In this document: in pieces, positions 9,840 through 18,442 of the stretch | Layout of the letters: each line of letters starts with the position of its first letter | Numbering within the stretch: position 1 is the stretch's first letter | DNA from: JASHPR01 sp963795055 | GTDB lineage: Bacteria; Actinomycetota; Actinomycetes; Streptosporangiales; Streptosporangiaceae | Reading direction: 5' to 3' | DNA length: 64,000 bases | Assembly (NCBI GenBank): GCA_963795055.1 | Contig: CAWCGJ010000003.1 | Coordinates: forward strand, 101,362 to 165,361 | Notes under the pieces: generated by a model | Database searches by the model: none | The model's input: the letters and a program-made list of their open reading frames with translations, nothing else | What the model was told of the DNA's origin: nothing | Translations under genes and position numbers: made by a program

Positions 9840-9856
9840 ATTTCATCTGATGAAAT
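9840..9856. promoter_or_regulatory. Perfect palindrome upstream of acetoacetyl-CoA synthetase
   Basis: ATTTCATC-T-GATGAAAT is a perfect odd palindrome with 8-base arms, 41 bases before the ATG at 9898 in an otherwise GC-rich region. The position suits an operator for the carboxylation operon. The binding protein is unknown and no regulator gene lies next to it. Confidence 0.55.
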
Positions 9857-9897
9857 GTTTATTGCCGTCTCGGGACGCGACTATGGAAGATCGGCCT

Positions 9898-11907
9898 ATG
9901 GCCACACCGGTTCGGGAGGGCGACCTGCTCTGGACGCCCGGTGCCGCGTGGGTGGCGGACGCCAACCTCACCTCCTTCATGTCCTGGCTGGCCGGCGAGC
10001 GCGGCCTGCGCTTCGACGGCTATCACGCGTTGTGGCGCTGGTCGGTCGGGGACCTGGAGGGGTTCTGGCAGGCCGTCTGGGACTACTCCGGCATCGACGC
10101 CTCGGCGCCGCCCGAGCGGGTGCTCGGCCGCCGGGCGATGCCGGGGGCGGAGTGGTTCCCCGGCGCCCGGCTGAACTACGCGCAGCATGTCCTGCGGCGC
10201 GAGCGCCCCGGCGAGCCTGCCCTGCTGCACGTCAGCGAGACGACGTCCCTGGCCAGCCTGGACTGGGCGGACCTGGCCGGCCAGGTGCGGATACTCGGCA
10301 CCCGGCTTCGCGCGATGGGCGTTCGCCCGGGCGACCGGGTCGCGTCCTACCTGCCGAACATCCCGCAGACGGTCATGGCGATGCTCGCTACCACCAGCGT
10401 CGGCGCGGTCTGGACGGCCTGCTCGCCCGACTTCGGCTGGCGCGGCGTGCTCGACCGGTTCCGCCAGCTCCAGCCGAAGGTGCTGTTCTGCGTCGACGGT
10501 TACAGCTACAACGGCACCTTCTTCGACCGCCGTGACGAGGTGCGGCAGATCGTCGCGGGCCTGCCCGGGCTGGAGTACGTCGTGCACCTGCCCGGCCCGG
10601 GGCGCCCGCGGGAGGAACCCGGCCCGGGCCGGACCGGCGGCCTGACCTGGAGCGCGCTGCTCGATCACCCGCCGGTGACCGCCGCGGACTTCGCGTTCGA
10701 CCAGGTCCCGTTCGGCCACCCGTTGTGGATCTTGTTCTCCTCCGGCACGACCGGGCTGCCGAAGGCGATCGTGCACAGCCACGGCGGGATCCTGCTGGAG
10801 CAGCTCAAGCTGCAGCAGTTCCACATGGACCTGCGGGCCGGGGACCGGATGTTCTTCTTCACCACGAGCGGCTGGATGATGTGGAACTTCCTGGTCAGCT
10901 CGCTGCTGCTCGGGGTCCGCCCGGTGCTCTACGACGGCAGCCCCGGGCACCCGGGCCCGGAGGTGCTGTGGCGGATCGCAGACGAGGCCCGGGTGAACTT
11001 CTTCGGCGCCAGCCCGGCCTACGTGGACCTGTTGTCCAAGGCCGGGGTCGTGCCCGGGAAGCAGTTCGAGCTGGCCGACCTGCGGGCGATCATGCCCGCG
11101 GGATCGCCGGTGTCGGCCGAGTGCACGGCCTGGTTCTACGACAACGTCAAGCCGGACGTGTGGGTCGCCACCGGCAGCGGCGGGACCGACGTCTGCACCG
11201 GCTTCGTCGGGGGCGTGCCGACGCTGCCGGTCTACGCGGGCGAGATCCAGGCGCCGCACCTGGGCGTGGCCGCGCAGGCGTTCAACCAGCGCGGCGAGAG
11301 CGTGATCGACGAGGTGGGCGAGCTGGTGATCACCGAGCCGATGCCGTCCATGCCGGTCAGGTTCTGGGGCGACGAGGGCGGCGTGCGCTACCGCGAGGCG
11401 TACTTCGCCGACTTCCCCGGGGTGTGGCGCCAGGGCGACTTCTTCCGGATCAACGGCCGGGACGGATGCTTCGTGCTCGGCCGCTCCGACGCCACGCTGA
11501 ACCGGCACGGCGTCCGCATCGGCACCGCCGAGGTCTACGCCGTGCTGGCGTCGATCGACGAGATCGACGACGCTCTGATCGTCAACCTCGACCTGCCCGG
11601 CGGCCGGTTCCACATGCCGCTGTTCGTCCGGCTCGCCGACGGGCTGCGGCTGGACGACCGCATCCAGGACAAGATCCGCGACCGGCTGCGGCACGAGTAC
11701 ACACCGCGGCACGTGCCCGACCAGATCGTGCAGGTACCCGACATCCCGATGACCCTGACCGGGAAAAAGCTGGAGGTTCCGGTGCGCAAGATCCTGCTCG
11801 GCGTGCCACCGGACGAGGCGGCCAACCGCAACGCGATGGCGAACCCAGGCTCGCTCGACTTCTTCGCCGATTACGCGACGAAGCAGCAGGACTACCCGAT
11901 CGGCTGA
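9898..11907 (+). CDS. Acetoacetyl-CoA synthetase (acetoacetate--CoA ligase)
   Basis: Adenylating ligase: acetoacetate + ATP + CoA gives acetoacetyl-CoA + AMP + PPi. At 669 residues it fits the AACS branch of ANL enzymes. Seen: the family N-terminus (FMSWLAGERGLRFDGYHALW), P-loop-like ILFSSGTTGLPKAIVHSHGG at about 278-297, the AACS-typical FTTSGWMMWNFLV, GSGGTDVCTGF, and the catalytic lysine in TLTGKKLEVPV near 621. GGAAG at 9885-9889 supports ATG 9898. It is followed after 11 bases by the mobile-domain phosphotransferase, so an operon is likely, and it suggests that acetoacetate is the product of the downstream carboxylase genes. A related beta-keto acid is possible. Confidence 0.85.
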   Translation: MATPVREGDLLWTPGAAWVADANLTSFMSWLAGERGLRFDGYHALWRWSVGDLEGFWQAVWDYSGIDASAPPERVLGRRAMPGAEWFPGARLNYAQHVLRRERPGEPALLHVSETTSLASLDWADLAGQVRILGTRLRAMGVRPGDRVASYLPNIPQTVMAMLATTSVGAVWTACSPDFGWRGVLDRFRQLQPKVLFCVDGYSYNGTFFDRRDEVRQIVAGLPGLEYVVHLPGPGRPREEPGPGRTGGLTWSALLDHPPVTAADFAFDQVPFGHPLWILFSSGTTGLPKAIVHSHGGILLEQLKLQQFHMDLRAGDRMFFFTTSGWMMWNFLVSSLLLGVRPVLYDGSPGHPGPEVLWRIADEARVNFFGASPAYVDLLSKAGVVPGKQFELADLRAIMPAGSPVSAECTAWFYDNVKPDVWVATGSGGTDVCTGFVGGVPTLPVYAGEIQAPHLGVAAQAFNQRGESVIDEVGELVITEPMPSMPVRFWGDEGGVRYREAYFADFPGVWRQGDFFRINGRDGCFVLGRSDATLNRHGVRIGTAEVYAVLASIDEIDDALIVNLDLPGGRFHMPLFVRLADGLRLDDRIQDKIRDRLRHEYTPRHVPDQIVQVPDIPMTLTGKKLEVPVRKILLGVPPDEAANRNAMANPGSLDFFADYATKQQDYPIG

Positions 11908-11918
11908 AGGAGGATCAC

Positions 11919-13778
11919 GTGGAGGGAACCAGCAGTGCTGACCCGGGGGGACGACCCCCCGGAGCCCCCCGCAGCGCCGGCAGCTTCCCGCTGCCCTCGC
12001 AGATTGAGGACGTGCCCGGCGCCGAGAACTGGCGCTCGATGTATCCCTACTTCACCAGGTTCCAGCCGGAGGACGACAACCGGTTCTGGTTCTACAACGC
12101 CATGCACTTCCCCGAGCCGATGCCGGCCTTCGACCTGATCACGGCGGAGATCCCGTACCAGGCGATCGGCGCGAACACCGCGCGGGTGTTCGTCTTCCCC
12201 ACCACCCTCGGCATCGAGCACCGGATCGTCAACGGGCGGATCTACATCACGGCCATCCCGGTCACCGACCCGGCCGAGATCGAGCGCCGGCTGGCCCTCT
12301 TCCAGGAGCGGGCGGGTTACTACTACGGGAACTGGGACCGCCTCTACCAGGGCTGGAAGACCAGGATGTCCGCGCTGATCAGCGAGATCGAGGCGGTCAA
12401 GATCCCGGAACTGCCCGAGTTCGACGACGCGGCCGTGGTCATGGAATCCACCGGCGTGGCGCAGAACCACTACGTGCGCGAGAACTACCACCGCTGCCTG
12501 GACCTGTTCTCCAAGATGTGGAACCACCACACCGAGTTCCTCATGCTCGGCTACGGCGCCTACGTGGTGTTCTTCGAGTTCTGCAAGCAGGCGTTCCCCG
12601 AGATCTCCGACCAGGCCGTGGCGCGCATGGTCGCGGGCATCGACGTGGTCATGTACCGGCCCGACGACGAGCTCAGGCGGCTGGCCCGGCTCGCCGTGGA
12701 CTGCGGCGTCGACGACCTGTTCACCGAGGGCTGCGCTCCGGACGCCGTGCTGCAGGCGATGACCGAGCGCGGCGAGGCGGGCAAACGCTGGCTGGAAGGG
12801 TTCGAGGAAGCGCGCGACCCGTGGTTCCACGTGTCCACGGGCGACGGCTTCTACCACCACCACCGCAGCTGGAACGACAATCTGACGGTGCCGTTCGCGG
12901 CGCTGCCGCGCTACGTCCGGATGGTACGCGAGGGCGAAGCGCTCGACCGCCCCACCGAGGCCCTGAGGCAGGAACGGGAACGCATCGTCGGACAGTACCG
13001 CCGCCTGCTCCCCGGCGACGACGAACGGGCCGCGTTCGACCAGATGCTCGGCCTGGCCCGGGTGGTCTTCCCCTACGTGGAAGACCACAAGTTCTACTGC
13101 GAGCACTGGTTCACGACCCGGTTCTTCGGCAAGATCCGCGAGTTCGGCGGGCTGCTGGCCCGATGGGGGGTGCTGGAGGAGGCCGAGGACGTGTTCCAGC
13201 TGCACCACACCGAGGTCGACCAGGTGCTCGCCGACGTGGCGCTGGCCTGGTCGGCCGGGGGGACGCCGCTGGGTGCCGCCCACTTCCGGCCGATCATCGC
13301 CGAGCGCAAGCGGATGCTCGAGGCGATGAAGGCCTGGTCGCCGCCGCCGGCCATCGGCCCGGTGCCCGAGGCGCTCAACGACCCCGCCGTGCGCATGCTC
13401 TGGGGCATCACCGCCGAGACGCTGGCCACCTGGGCGGCGACCGCGGCCGGCGACGGGACCGAGATCCACGGCTACGCGGCGTCGCCGGGCGTGGTCGAGG
13501 GCGTGGCCCGGGTGCTGCGCAGCGTCAACGACATCGGCCAGATCCGTGACGGCGAGATCCTGGTCTGCCCGGTGACGGCACCGAGCTGGGCTCCGGTGTT
13601 CGGCAAGATCAAGGCGGCGGTGTCCGATATCGGCGGCACGATGTCGCACGCCGCGATCGTCGCTCGCGAGTACGGGATGCCCGCCGTGGTGGGCACCGGC
13701 CACGCCACCAAGCGGATCTCGACCGGGCAGCGGGTCCGCGTCGACGGTGACCGCGGCATCGTCACGATCCTGGACTGA
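11919..13778 (+). CDS. PEP-utilising mobile-domain subunit (phenylphosphate synthase subunit 1-like)
   Basis: 619-residue protein. Residues about 1-520 form a helical domain I cannot assign beyond its relatives, and about 525-615 form the swivelling phosphohistidine domain of PEP synthase/PPDK. The phosphorylatable His577 is in GGTMSHAAIVAREYG. The TIM-barrel that binds pyruvate in PEP synthase is absent. Size and layout match the 70-kDa subunit of phenylphosphate synthase and the RD-HD part of rifampin phosphotransferase, both of which transfer the beta-phosphate of ATP to an organic acceptor. GTG 11919 follows AAGGAGG (11907-11913). The ATP-grasp partner is the next gene. The acceptor is unknown; an enolisable ketone is inferred from context. 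Confidence 0.7.
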   Translation: MEGTSSADPGGRPPGAPRSAGSFPLPSQIEDVPGAENWRSMYPYFTRFQPEDDNRFWFYNAMHFPEPMPAFDLITAEIPYQAIGANTARVFVFPTTLGIEHRIVNGRIYITAIPVTDPAEIERRLALFQERAGYYYGNWDRLYQGWKTRMSALISEIEAVKIPELPEFDDAAVVMESTGVAQNHYVRENYHRCLDLFSKMWNHHTEFLMLGYGAYVVFFEFCKQAFPEISDQAVARMVAGIDVVMYRPDDELRRLARLAVDCGVDDLFTEGCAPDAVLQAMTERGEAGKRWLEGFEEARDPWFHVSTGDGFYHHHRSWNDNLTVPFAALPRYVRMVREGEALDRPTEALRQERERIVGQYRRLLPGDDERAAFDQMLGLARVVFPYVEDHKFYCEHWFTTRFFGKIREFGGLLARWGVLEEAEDVFQLHHTEVDQVLADVALAWSAGGTPLGAAHFRPIIAERKRMLEAMKAWSPPPAIGPVPEALNDPAVRMLWGITAETLATWAATAAGDGTEIHGYAASPGVVEGVARVLRSVNDIGQIRDGEILVCPVTAPSWAPVFGKIKAAVSDIGGTMSHAAIVAREYGMPAVVGTGHATKRISTGQRVRVDGDRGIVTILD

Positions 13779-13793
13779 CATGATCAACTTCAT

Positions 13794-13861
13794 CTTTTCA
13801 CGCGTTCCGTACGGACATTTCCTCCATAACGGTCCTGATCACGACTGGATCGCGTGAAGAG
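13794..13861. repeat. 68-bp dyad element, copy 1
   Basis: CTTTTCACGCG (13794-13804) and CGCGTGAAGAG (13851-13861) are inverted arms matching at 10 of 11 positions. The element fills the gap between the two phosphotransferase subunit genes. In reverse orientation it aligns without gaps to 21076-21143 at 47 of 68 positions, and similarity continues about 15 bases beyond one arm. It may be a miniature transposable element, a protein-binding dyad or an RNA structure. Confidence 0.6.
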
Positions 13862-13864
13862 TCG

Positions 13865-14986
13865 ATGAGTGGACAGGAACTCACATGCGAGCTGGGTGAG
13901 GTGGGTGCGGGCGACCGGGCCGCGGCCGGGGGGAAGGGGGCCAGCCTGGGTGAGTTGTGCCAGCTTGGCGTCCGGGTTCCGGCTGGGTTCGTGGTAACGG
14001 TCGGGGCGTTCGAGCGCGCGCTGCGCGTGATCGATCCGGACGGCTCGGTCCGGCGCGAGATCGAGCGGCTGCCCGCCGCCGACCCCGCCGCCGTGGCCGA
14101 GGCTGCCCGGCGGGTCCGGGCCCGGATCGCCGCGGCGCCGCTGCCCGGGGACCTGCGGGAACAGATCATCGCCCGGTACCGAGGGCTCGGCGGCGACCCA
14201 GGCGGCCAGGAGGATGCGGGGGAGGGCGGCGACGTCGCGGTCGCGGTGCGGTCCAGCGCCACCGGGGAGGACAGCGCCGAGACCAGCTTCGCCGGCCTGC
14301 AGGACACCTACCTGTGGGTGCGCGGCGCGGACGCCGTGACCGACCACGTCCGCCGGTGCTGGGCGAGCCTGTACAACGCCGAGGCGGTCGGCTACCGGCG
14401 GCGGATGAAGCTCAGCGAGCAGGACCTCGCGATGGCCGTGGTGGTCCAGCGCATGGTCGAGCCGCGCTGCGCCGGGGTCATGTTCACCTGCAGCCCGGTG
14501 ACCGGCGACCGCTCGGTGATCGCCGTCGAGGGCTGCTGGGGCCTGGGCTCCGCCCTGGTCGGCGGGGATGTCACGCCCGACAGCTTCACGGTCAGCAAGG
14601 TAACCGGCGAGATCATCCGGCGCGAGGTGGCCGTCAAGCTCCGGCTGCACCGCGCCGGCCCGGGCGGTGCCGGGGTGGCCGCCGCTGACGTGCCCGGGCC
14701 GCTGCAGGAGGCCGCCTGCCTCAGCGACGCCGAGCTCGCCGCGCTGGCCCGGCTCGGCGGACGGGTGGAGGATCATTACGGCGCGCCGCAGGACATCGAG
14801 TGGGCGATCACCGACGGCGCCTCCCCGGAGGAGAGCGTGGTGCTGCTGCAGAGCAGGCCCGAGACGGTCTGGGCCCGCCGCCGCGGGAAGCCCCTCGCCG
14901 CGCCCAAGGCCCGGGCGGTCGACCACGTCTTCGAGCAGCTCGGCCAGGTCAACGCGATTACCCCGCGGCGCAACCCGGACCGCTGA
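13865..14986 (+). CDS. PEP synthase-type ATP-binding subunit (phenylphosphate synthase subunit 2-like)
   Basis: 373-residue ATP-grasp protein corresponding only to the N-terminal nucleotide-binding domain of PEP synthase/PPDK. Seen: GGKGASLGELCQLG near residues 22-35, VAVRSSATGEDSAETSFAGL near 125-145, FTCSPVTGD, EGCWGLGSALVGGDVTPDSF, and DIEWA near 310 followed by LLQSRPETVW. It would bind ATP and phosphorylate His577 of the preceding subunit, releasing AMP and phosphate. About 40 kDa matches phenylphosphate synthase subunit 2. No CBS-domain third subunit is seen. It is followed after one base by the biotin-carrier gene. Confidence 0.75.
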   Translation: MSGQELTCELGEVGAGDRAAAGGKGASLGELCQLGVRVPAGFVVTVGAFERALRVIDPDGSVRREIERLPAADPAAVAEAARRVRARIAAAPLPGDLREQIIARYRGLGGDPGGQEDAGEGGDVAVAVRSSATGEDSAETSFAGLQDTYLWVRGADAVTDHVRRCWASLYNAEAVGYRRRMKLSEQDLAMAVVVQRMVEPRCAGVMFTCSPVTGDRSVIAVEGCWGLGSALVGGDVTPDSFTVSKVTGEIIRREVAVKLRLHRAGPGGAGVAAADVPGPLQEAACLSDAELAALARLGGRVEDHYGAPQDIEWAITDGASPEESVVLLQSRPETVWARRRGKPLAAPKARAVDHVFEQLGQVNAITPRRNPDR

Positions 14987-14987
14987 C

Positions 14988-15491
14988 GTGGACCTGACCA
15001 GCGACGACGTGCAGGACATCCTGCAGCTGCTGGACGGCCTGCCGTTCGGCGAGATGCACCTGCGGACCGCTTCGTTCAGCCTCTGGCTGCGCCGCACCGC
15101 CGACGGGGAGTGGACGCAGGAGACGCAGGTCCTGCCGGAACCCGTCATGACTCCGGCCGCCTCCTCCGCGGAGGCGGCCGGGGCGCCCGGGGTGGCGGAG
15201 GCGCCCGGGCCAGCCGGGGGAGCGCCGGACGCGCCGGTGCCGGACGGGCTGCGGGCGGTACGCACCGCGCTGCCCGGGACGTTCTACCGCGCCCCGATGC
15301 CGGGAGCGCCGCCGTTCGTGGAGGTGGGCAGCCGGGTCGAGCCGGACACGGTCGTCGGGATCATCGAGACCATGAAGCTGATGAACTCGGTCTGCGCGGG
15401 CGCCCGCGGCACGGTCGCGGAGATCCTCCTGGCCAACGCCCAGTTCGCCGAGCGGGACACGGCGCTGATGTGGATCCGGGAAGATCTGTGA
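14988..15491 (+). CDS. Biotin carboxyl carrier protein
   Basis: 167-residue carrier subunit. The N-terminus (LTSDDVQDILQLLDGLPFGE) is AccB-like, a Pro/Ala-rich linker spans about residues 45-90, and the C-terminal biotinyl domain carries the attachment lysine K130 in IIETMKLMNSV. It carries CO2 from the biotin carboxylase to the carboxyltransferase. The GTG start at 14988 lies one base after the ATP-grasp stop, and its TGA overlaps the next GTG (GTGA), so the genes are translationally coupled. Confidence 0.85.
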   Translation: MDLTSDDVQDILQLLDGLPFGEMHLRTASFSLWLRRTADGEWTQETQVLPEPVMTPAASSAEAAGAPGVAEAPGPAGGAPDAPVPDGLRAVRTALPGTFYRAPMPGAPPFVEVGSRVEPDTVVGIIETMKLMNSVCAGARGTVAEILLANAQFAERDTALMWIREDL

Positions 15492-16861
15492 CGCCGCGCC
15501 GGCTGCTGCGCCGGGTCCTCGTGGCCAACCGGGGCGAGATCGCCGTGCGCATCGTGCGCAGCTGCCGGTCGCTCGGCATCGAGACCGTGCTCGCGGTTTC
15601 CGACGACGACGCCGGCGCGCTGCCCGCCCGGCTGGCCGACGCCGCGATCCGGATCGGGCCGCCGGCCCAGGCAGGCGCGCCCGCGGCGGGCTACCTGGAC
15701 GTCGCCGCGGTCGTCGGTGCCGCGCGGGCCGCGGGAGCCGACGCGATCCACCCCGGGTACGGGTTCCTGGCCGAGAACCCGCGCCTCGCGCGCGCCTGCG
15801 CCGCCGCGGGCCTGGTCTTCATCGGCCCCACGGCCGAGCAGCTCGAAGCCGCGGGCGACAAGCTCGCGGCGCGCGCCCGCGCGGCCGCGGCGGGCCTGCC
15901 GGTGATCCCCGGCGGGGCTGTGAGCGGGCCCGGCGAGGCGGCCGGGCTGGCGGAACGGATCGGCTGGCCGGTCCTGGTCAAGGCCGCCGGCGGCGGCGGC
16001 GGCCGGGGCCTGCGGCCGGTACGCCGGCCCGCGGACCTCGGCGCGGCGGTCGAGCGCGCCGTCGCGGAGGCCGGCGCCGCGTTCGGCGACCCGCGGGTGT
16101 ACCTGGAGCGGTACCTGCAGTCCGGCCGCCACGTGGAGGTGCAGCTGCTCGGCGACGGCGAGCGCGTCATCCACCTGGGCGACCGGGACTGCTCGGTGCA
16201 GCGCCGCTACCAGAAGCTGCTGGAGGAGGCCCCCGCCCCGCGCCTGCCTGACGGCCTGCGGGCCGAGATCCGCCGGGCGGCCGTCGCGTTCGGGGAACTT
16301 CTCGGCTATCGCGGGCTGGGCACGGTGGAGTTCCTCGCCGAGCCCGGGCGCGGCCGGTTCTACTTCCTGGAGATGAACGCGCGGATCCAGGTCGAGCACC
16401 CGGTCACCGAGGCCATCTGCGGGCTCGACCTGGTGGCCGAGCAGATCGCCGTGGCCGAGGGCCTGCCGCTGCGGCTGGCCCAGGACGACGTGCGGCTGGC
16501 CGGGCACGCGATCGAGTGCCGGATCAACGCCGAGGACCCCGCCGACGGGTTCCGGCCCAGCCCGGGCACCGTGACCCGGGCCGTGTTCCCCGCCGGGCCG
16601 GGCATCCGGGTGGACACGCACCTGCAGGCGGGCACGGCGGTGCCGGCCGGGTACGACTCCCTGCTGGCCAAGGTGATCGCCAGCGGCCGGGACCGCGCCG
16701 AGGCGCTGGACCGGCTGCGCCGGGCGCTGGCCCGCTGCGAGATCGCCGGGGTGGCCACCACGATCCCGCTGCACGCCGCGCTGACCGCGCAGCCCGAGTT
16801 CGCGCGCGGCGGCGTGGACACCGGCTACCTGGCCCGGTTCCTCAGCGGGAACCATGGCTGA
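15488..16861 (+). CDS. Biotin carboxylase subunit (AccC-like)
   Basis: 457-residue ATP-grasp enzyme that carboxylates biotin with bicarbonate and ATP. Seen: RVLVANRGEIAVRIVRSCR at the N-terminus, DAIHPGYGFLAEN, the glycine loop VKAAGGGGGRG, HLGDRDCSVQRRYQKLLEE, FYFLEMNARIQVEHPVTE with the catalytic Glu/Asn/Arg, and GHAIECRINAEDP. The GTG at 15488 overlaps the BCCP stop by 4 bases. The end overlaps the carboxyltransferase start by 8. Because its own carrier and a non-acyl-CoA carboxyltransferase adjoin it, it probably serves this pathway rather than fatty-acid synthesis. Confidence 0.88.
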   Translation: MTPRRLLRRVLVANRGEIAVRIVRSCRSLGIETVLAVSDDDAGALPARLADAAIRIGPPAQAGAPAAGYLDVAAVVGAARAAGADAIHPGYGFLAENPRLARACAAAGLVFIGPTAEQLEAAGDKLAARARAAAAGLPVIPGGAVSGPGEAAGLAERIGWPVLVKAAGGGGGRGLRPVRRPADLGAAVERAVAEAGAAFGDPRVYLERYLQSGRHVEVQLLGDGERVIHLGDRDCSVQRRYQKLLEEAPAPRLPDGLRAEIRRAAVAFGELLGYRGLGTVEFLAEPGRGRFYFLEMNARIQVEHPVTEAICGLDLVAEQIAVAEGLPLRLAQDDVRLAGHAIECRINAEDPADGFRPSPGTVTRAVFPAGPGIRVDTHLQAGTAVPAGYDSLLAKVIASGRDRAEALDRLRRALARCEIAGVATTIPLHAALTAQPEFARGGVDTGYLARFLSGNHG

Positions 16862-18345
16862 CATCCAGCTGGTCGACACGTCGATCCGGGACGGCAACCA
16901 GAGCCTGTGGGGCGCGACTGGCCTCAAGACCGCGCACATCCTGCAGATCGCCCCGATCATGGACCGCGTGGGCTTCCGGGCGCTCGACTTCAGCGCCAGC
17001 ACCCACATGGGCGTGTCGGTCCGCACCCACAAGGAGAACCCCTGGGAGCTGATCCGGCTGGCCCACGCCGCGGCGCCGAACACCCCGCTGCAGTTCATCG
17101 GGTCCGGCCTGCGGTTCATCTCCTGGCAGCTGGCCCACCCCGACCTGATCCAGCTCGTCTACGACCGGCTGGTCATTGCCGGCATGTCCCGCTTCGTCAT
17201 CCTCGATCCCATGCACGACATGGAGGCCGTGCTGCGGACCGCGCGGATGCTGCGCCGGGCCGGCGCCGCCGAGACCATCGCCGCGCTGACCTACACGATC
17301 TCCGCCGTGCACGACGACGGTTTCTACGCCGGCCTGGCCGGCCAGATGGCGGCCTGCCCGGACATCGACCGCGTGTACGTCAAGGACCCGGCCGGCCTGC
17401 TGACCCCGGAGCGCGCGCGTACCCTGATCCCGGCCATCCGGGCCCGGCTCGGCGAGGCGAAGCCCCTGGAGCTGCACTCGCACTGCACGATCGGGCTGTC
17501 CCCGCTGACCTGCCTGGCCGCCGCGGACCTCGGCGTGTCGGCCCTGCACGTGGCGTGCGGGTCGCTGGCCAACGGCACCTCGCTGCCGAACGCCCAGCGC
17601 ATCGTGGCCAACCTGCGGGAACTCGGGCACACCGTGGACATCGACGACCGGCTGCTGGCCGTCGTGGCCGACTACTTCACCCGGCTGGCCCGGGTGGAGT
17701 CGCTGCCAGCCCGGCACGCCGCAGGAGTACGACGCGTCGTTCCTGCGGCACCAGGTGGCGGGCGGCGTCATGACCACCACGCGGCGCCAGCTCGACGAGC
17801 TCGGGCTCGGCGACCGGTTCGGCGCGGTGATGGAGGAGGTCAGCCGGGTCCGCGCGGAACTCGGCTACCCGATCATGGTCACCCCGTTCCCGCAGATGGT
17901 GTGCGGCCAGGCGCTGTACAACGTGATCGGTGCCGAGCGCTACGCCAACGTCTCCGACCAGGTGATCCGCTACGTGCTGGGACGTTTCGGCCGGCCCACC
18001 GCTCCGGTCGACCCGGACGTGGCCGACCGCATCCTGTCCCGCCCCCGGGCCCGGGAGCTGATGGCCGAGCCGCCGCCGTCCGCGCCGGCCGAGCTGCGCA
18101 AGCGCTTCCCGGCCGGGATCAGCGACGAGGAGTTCCTGCTCCGCGCGACCATGCCCGCCGGGGAGGTCGACGCGATGCTCGCCGCCGGGCCGGCCCGGCG
18201 CCACTACAACCCCGACCTCAAGCCGGTACTCGACCTGCTCGCCGGCCTGGCGGAGCGTCCCGGCGTGTCCGGCGTTGTCGTCGATAAGCCGGGCTTCCGC
18301 CTGGAACTGCGCGCGGACCAGCCGGAAGGCCCGGCCCGTGCCTGA
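16854..18345 (+). pseudogene. PycB/OadA-like carboxyltransferase, split by one frameshift
   Basis: Biotin-dependent carboxyltransferase of the pyruvate carboxylase-B/oxaloacetate decarboxylase-alpha (HMGL-like) family. Metal-site residues are present: DTSIRDGNQS (D8-S17), K177 in YVKDPAGLLTP, H208 and H210 in ELHSHCTIG. The LLRG(A/Q)N loop whose arginine holds pyruvate in this family is replaced by LQFIGSGLRF near residue 82, so a non-pyruvate substrate is plausible. The frame breaks near 17705-17715; good coding resumes as GTPQEYDASFLRHQVAGGVM and runs to 18345. The shift equals +1 or -2 bases. Since the rest is intact, a sequencing indel is as likely as true inactivation. Confidence 0.75.
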
Positions 18346-18442
18346 CCACGCGGTGCCTGACCACGCCTCGCCTGACCACGCGGTGCCGGACCACACGGTG
18401 CCTGACCACGCGGTGCCGGACCACGCGGTGCCTGACCACGGG
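18338..18442 (+). repeat. 15-bp tandem repeat, seven units, encoding (VPDHA)n
   Basis: Seven in-frame 15-base units close to GTGCCTGACCACGCG open the HAD phosphatase gene, with a few substitutions between units. Nearly every unit begins with GTG, so translation could in principle begin at several of them. Copy number may vary between strains. Confidence 0.9.

Noticed and set aside
11919..14986. Reading the two subunits as an ordinary split PEP synthase
   Set aside because: No pyruvate/PEP TIM-barrel domain is present in either protein; the 520-residue front of the first subunit is a different domain.
18338..18442. Tandem 15-bp repeats as a CRISPR array
   Set aside because: Units are contiguous without spacers, in frame, and encode VPDHA.
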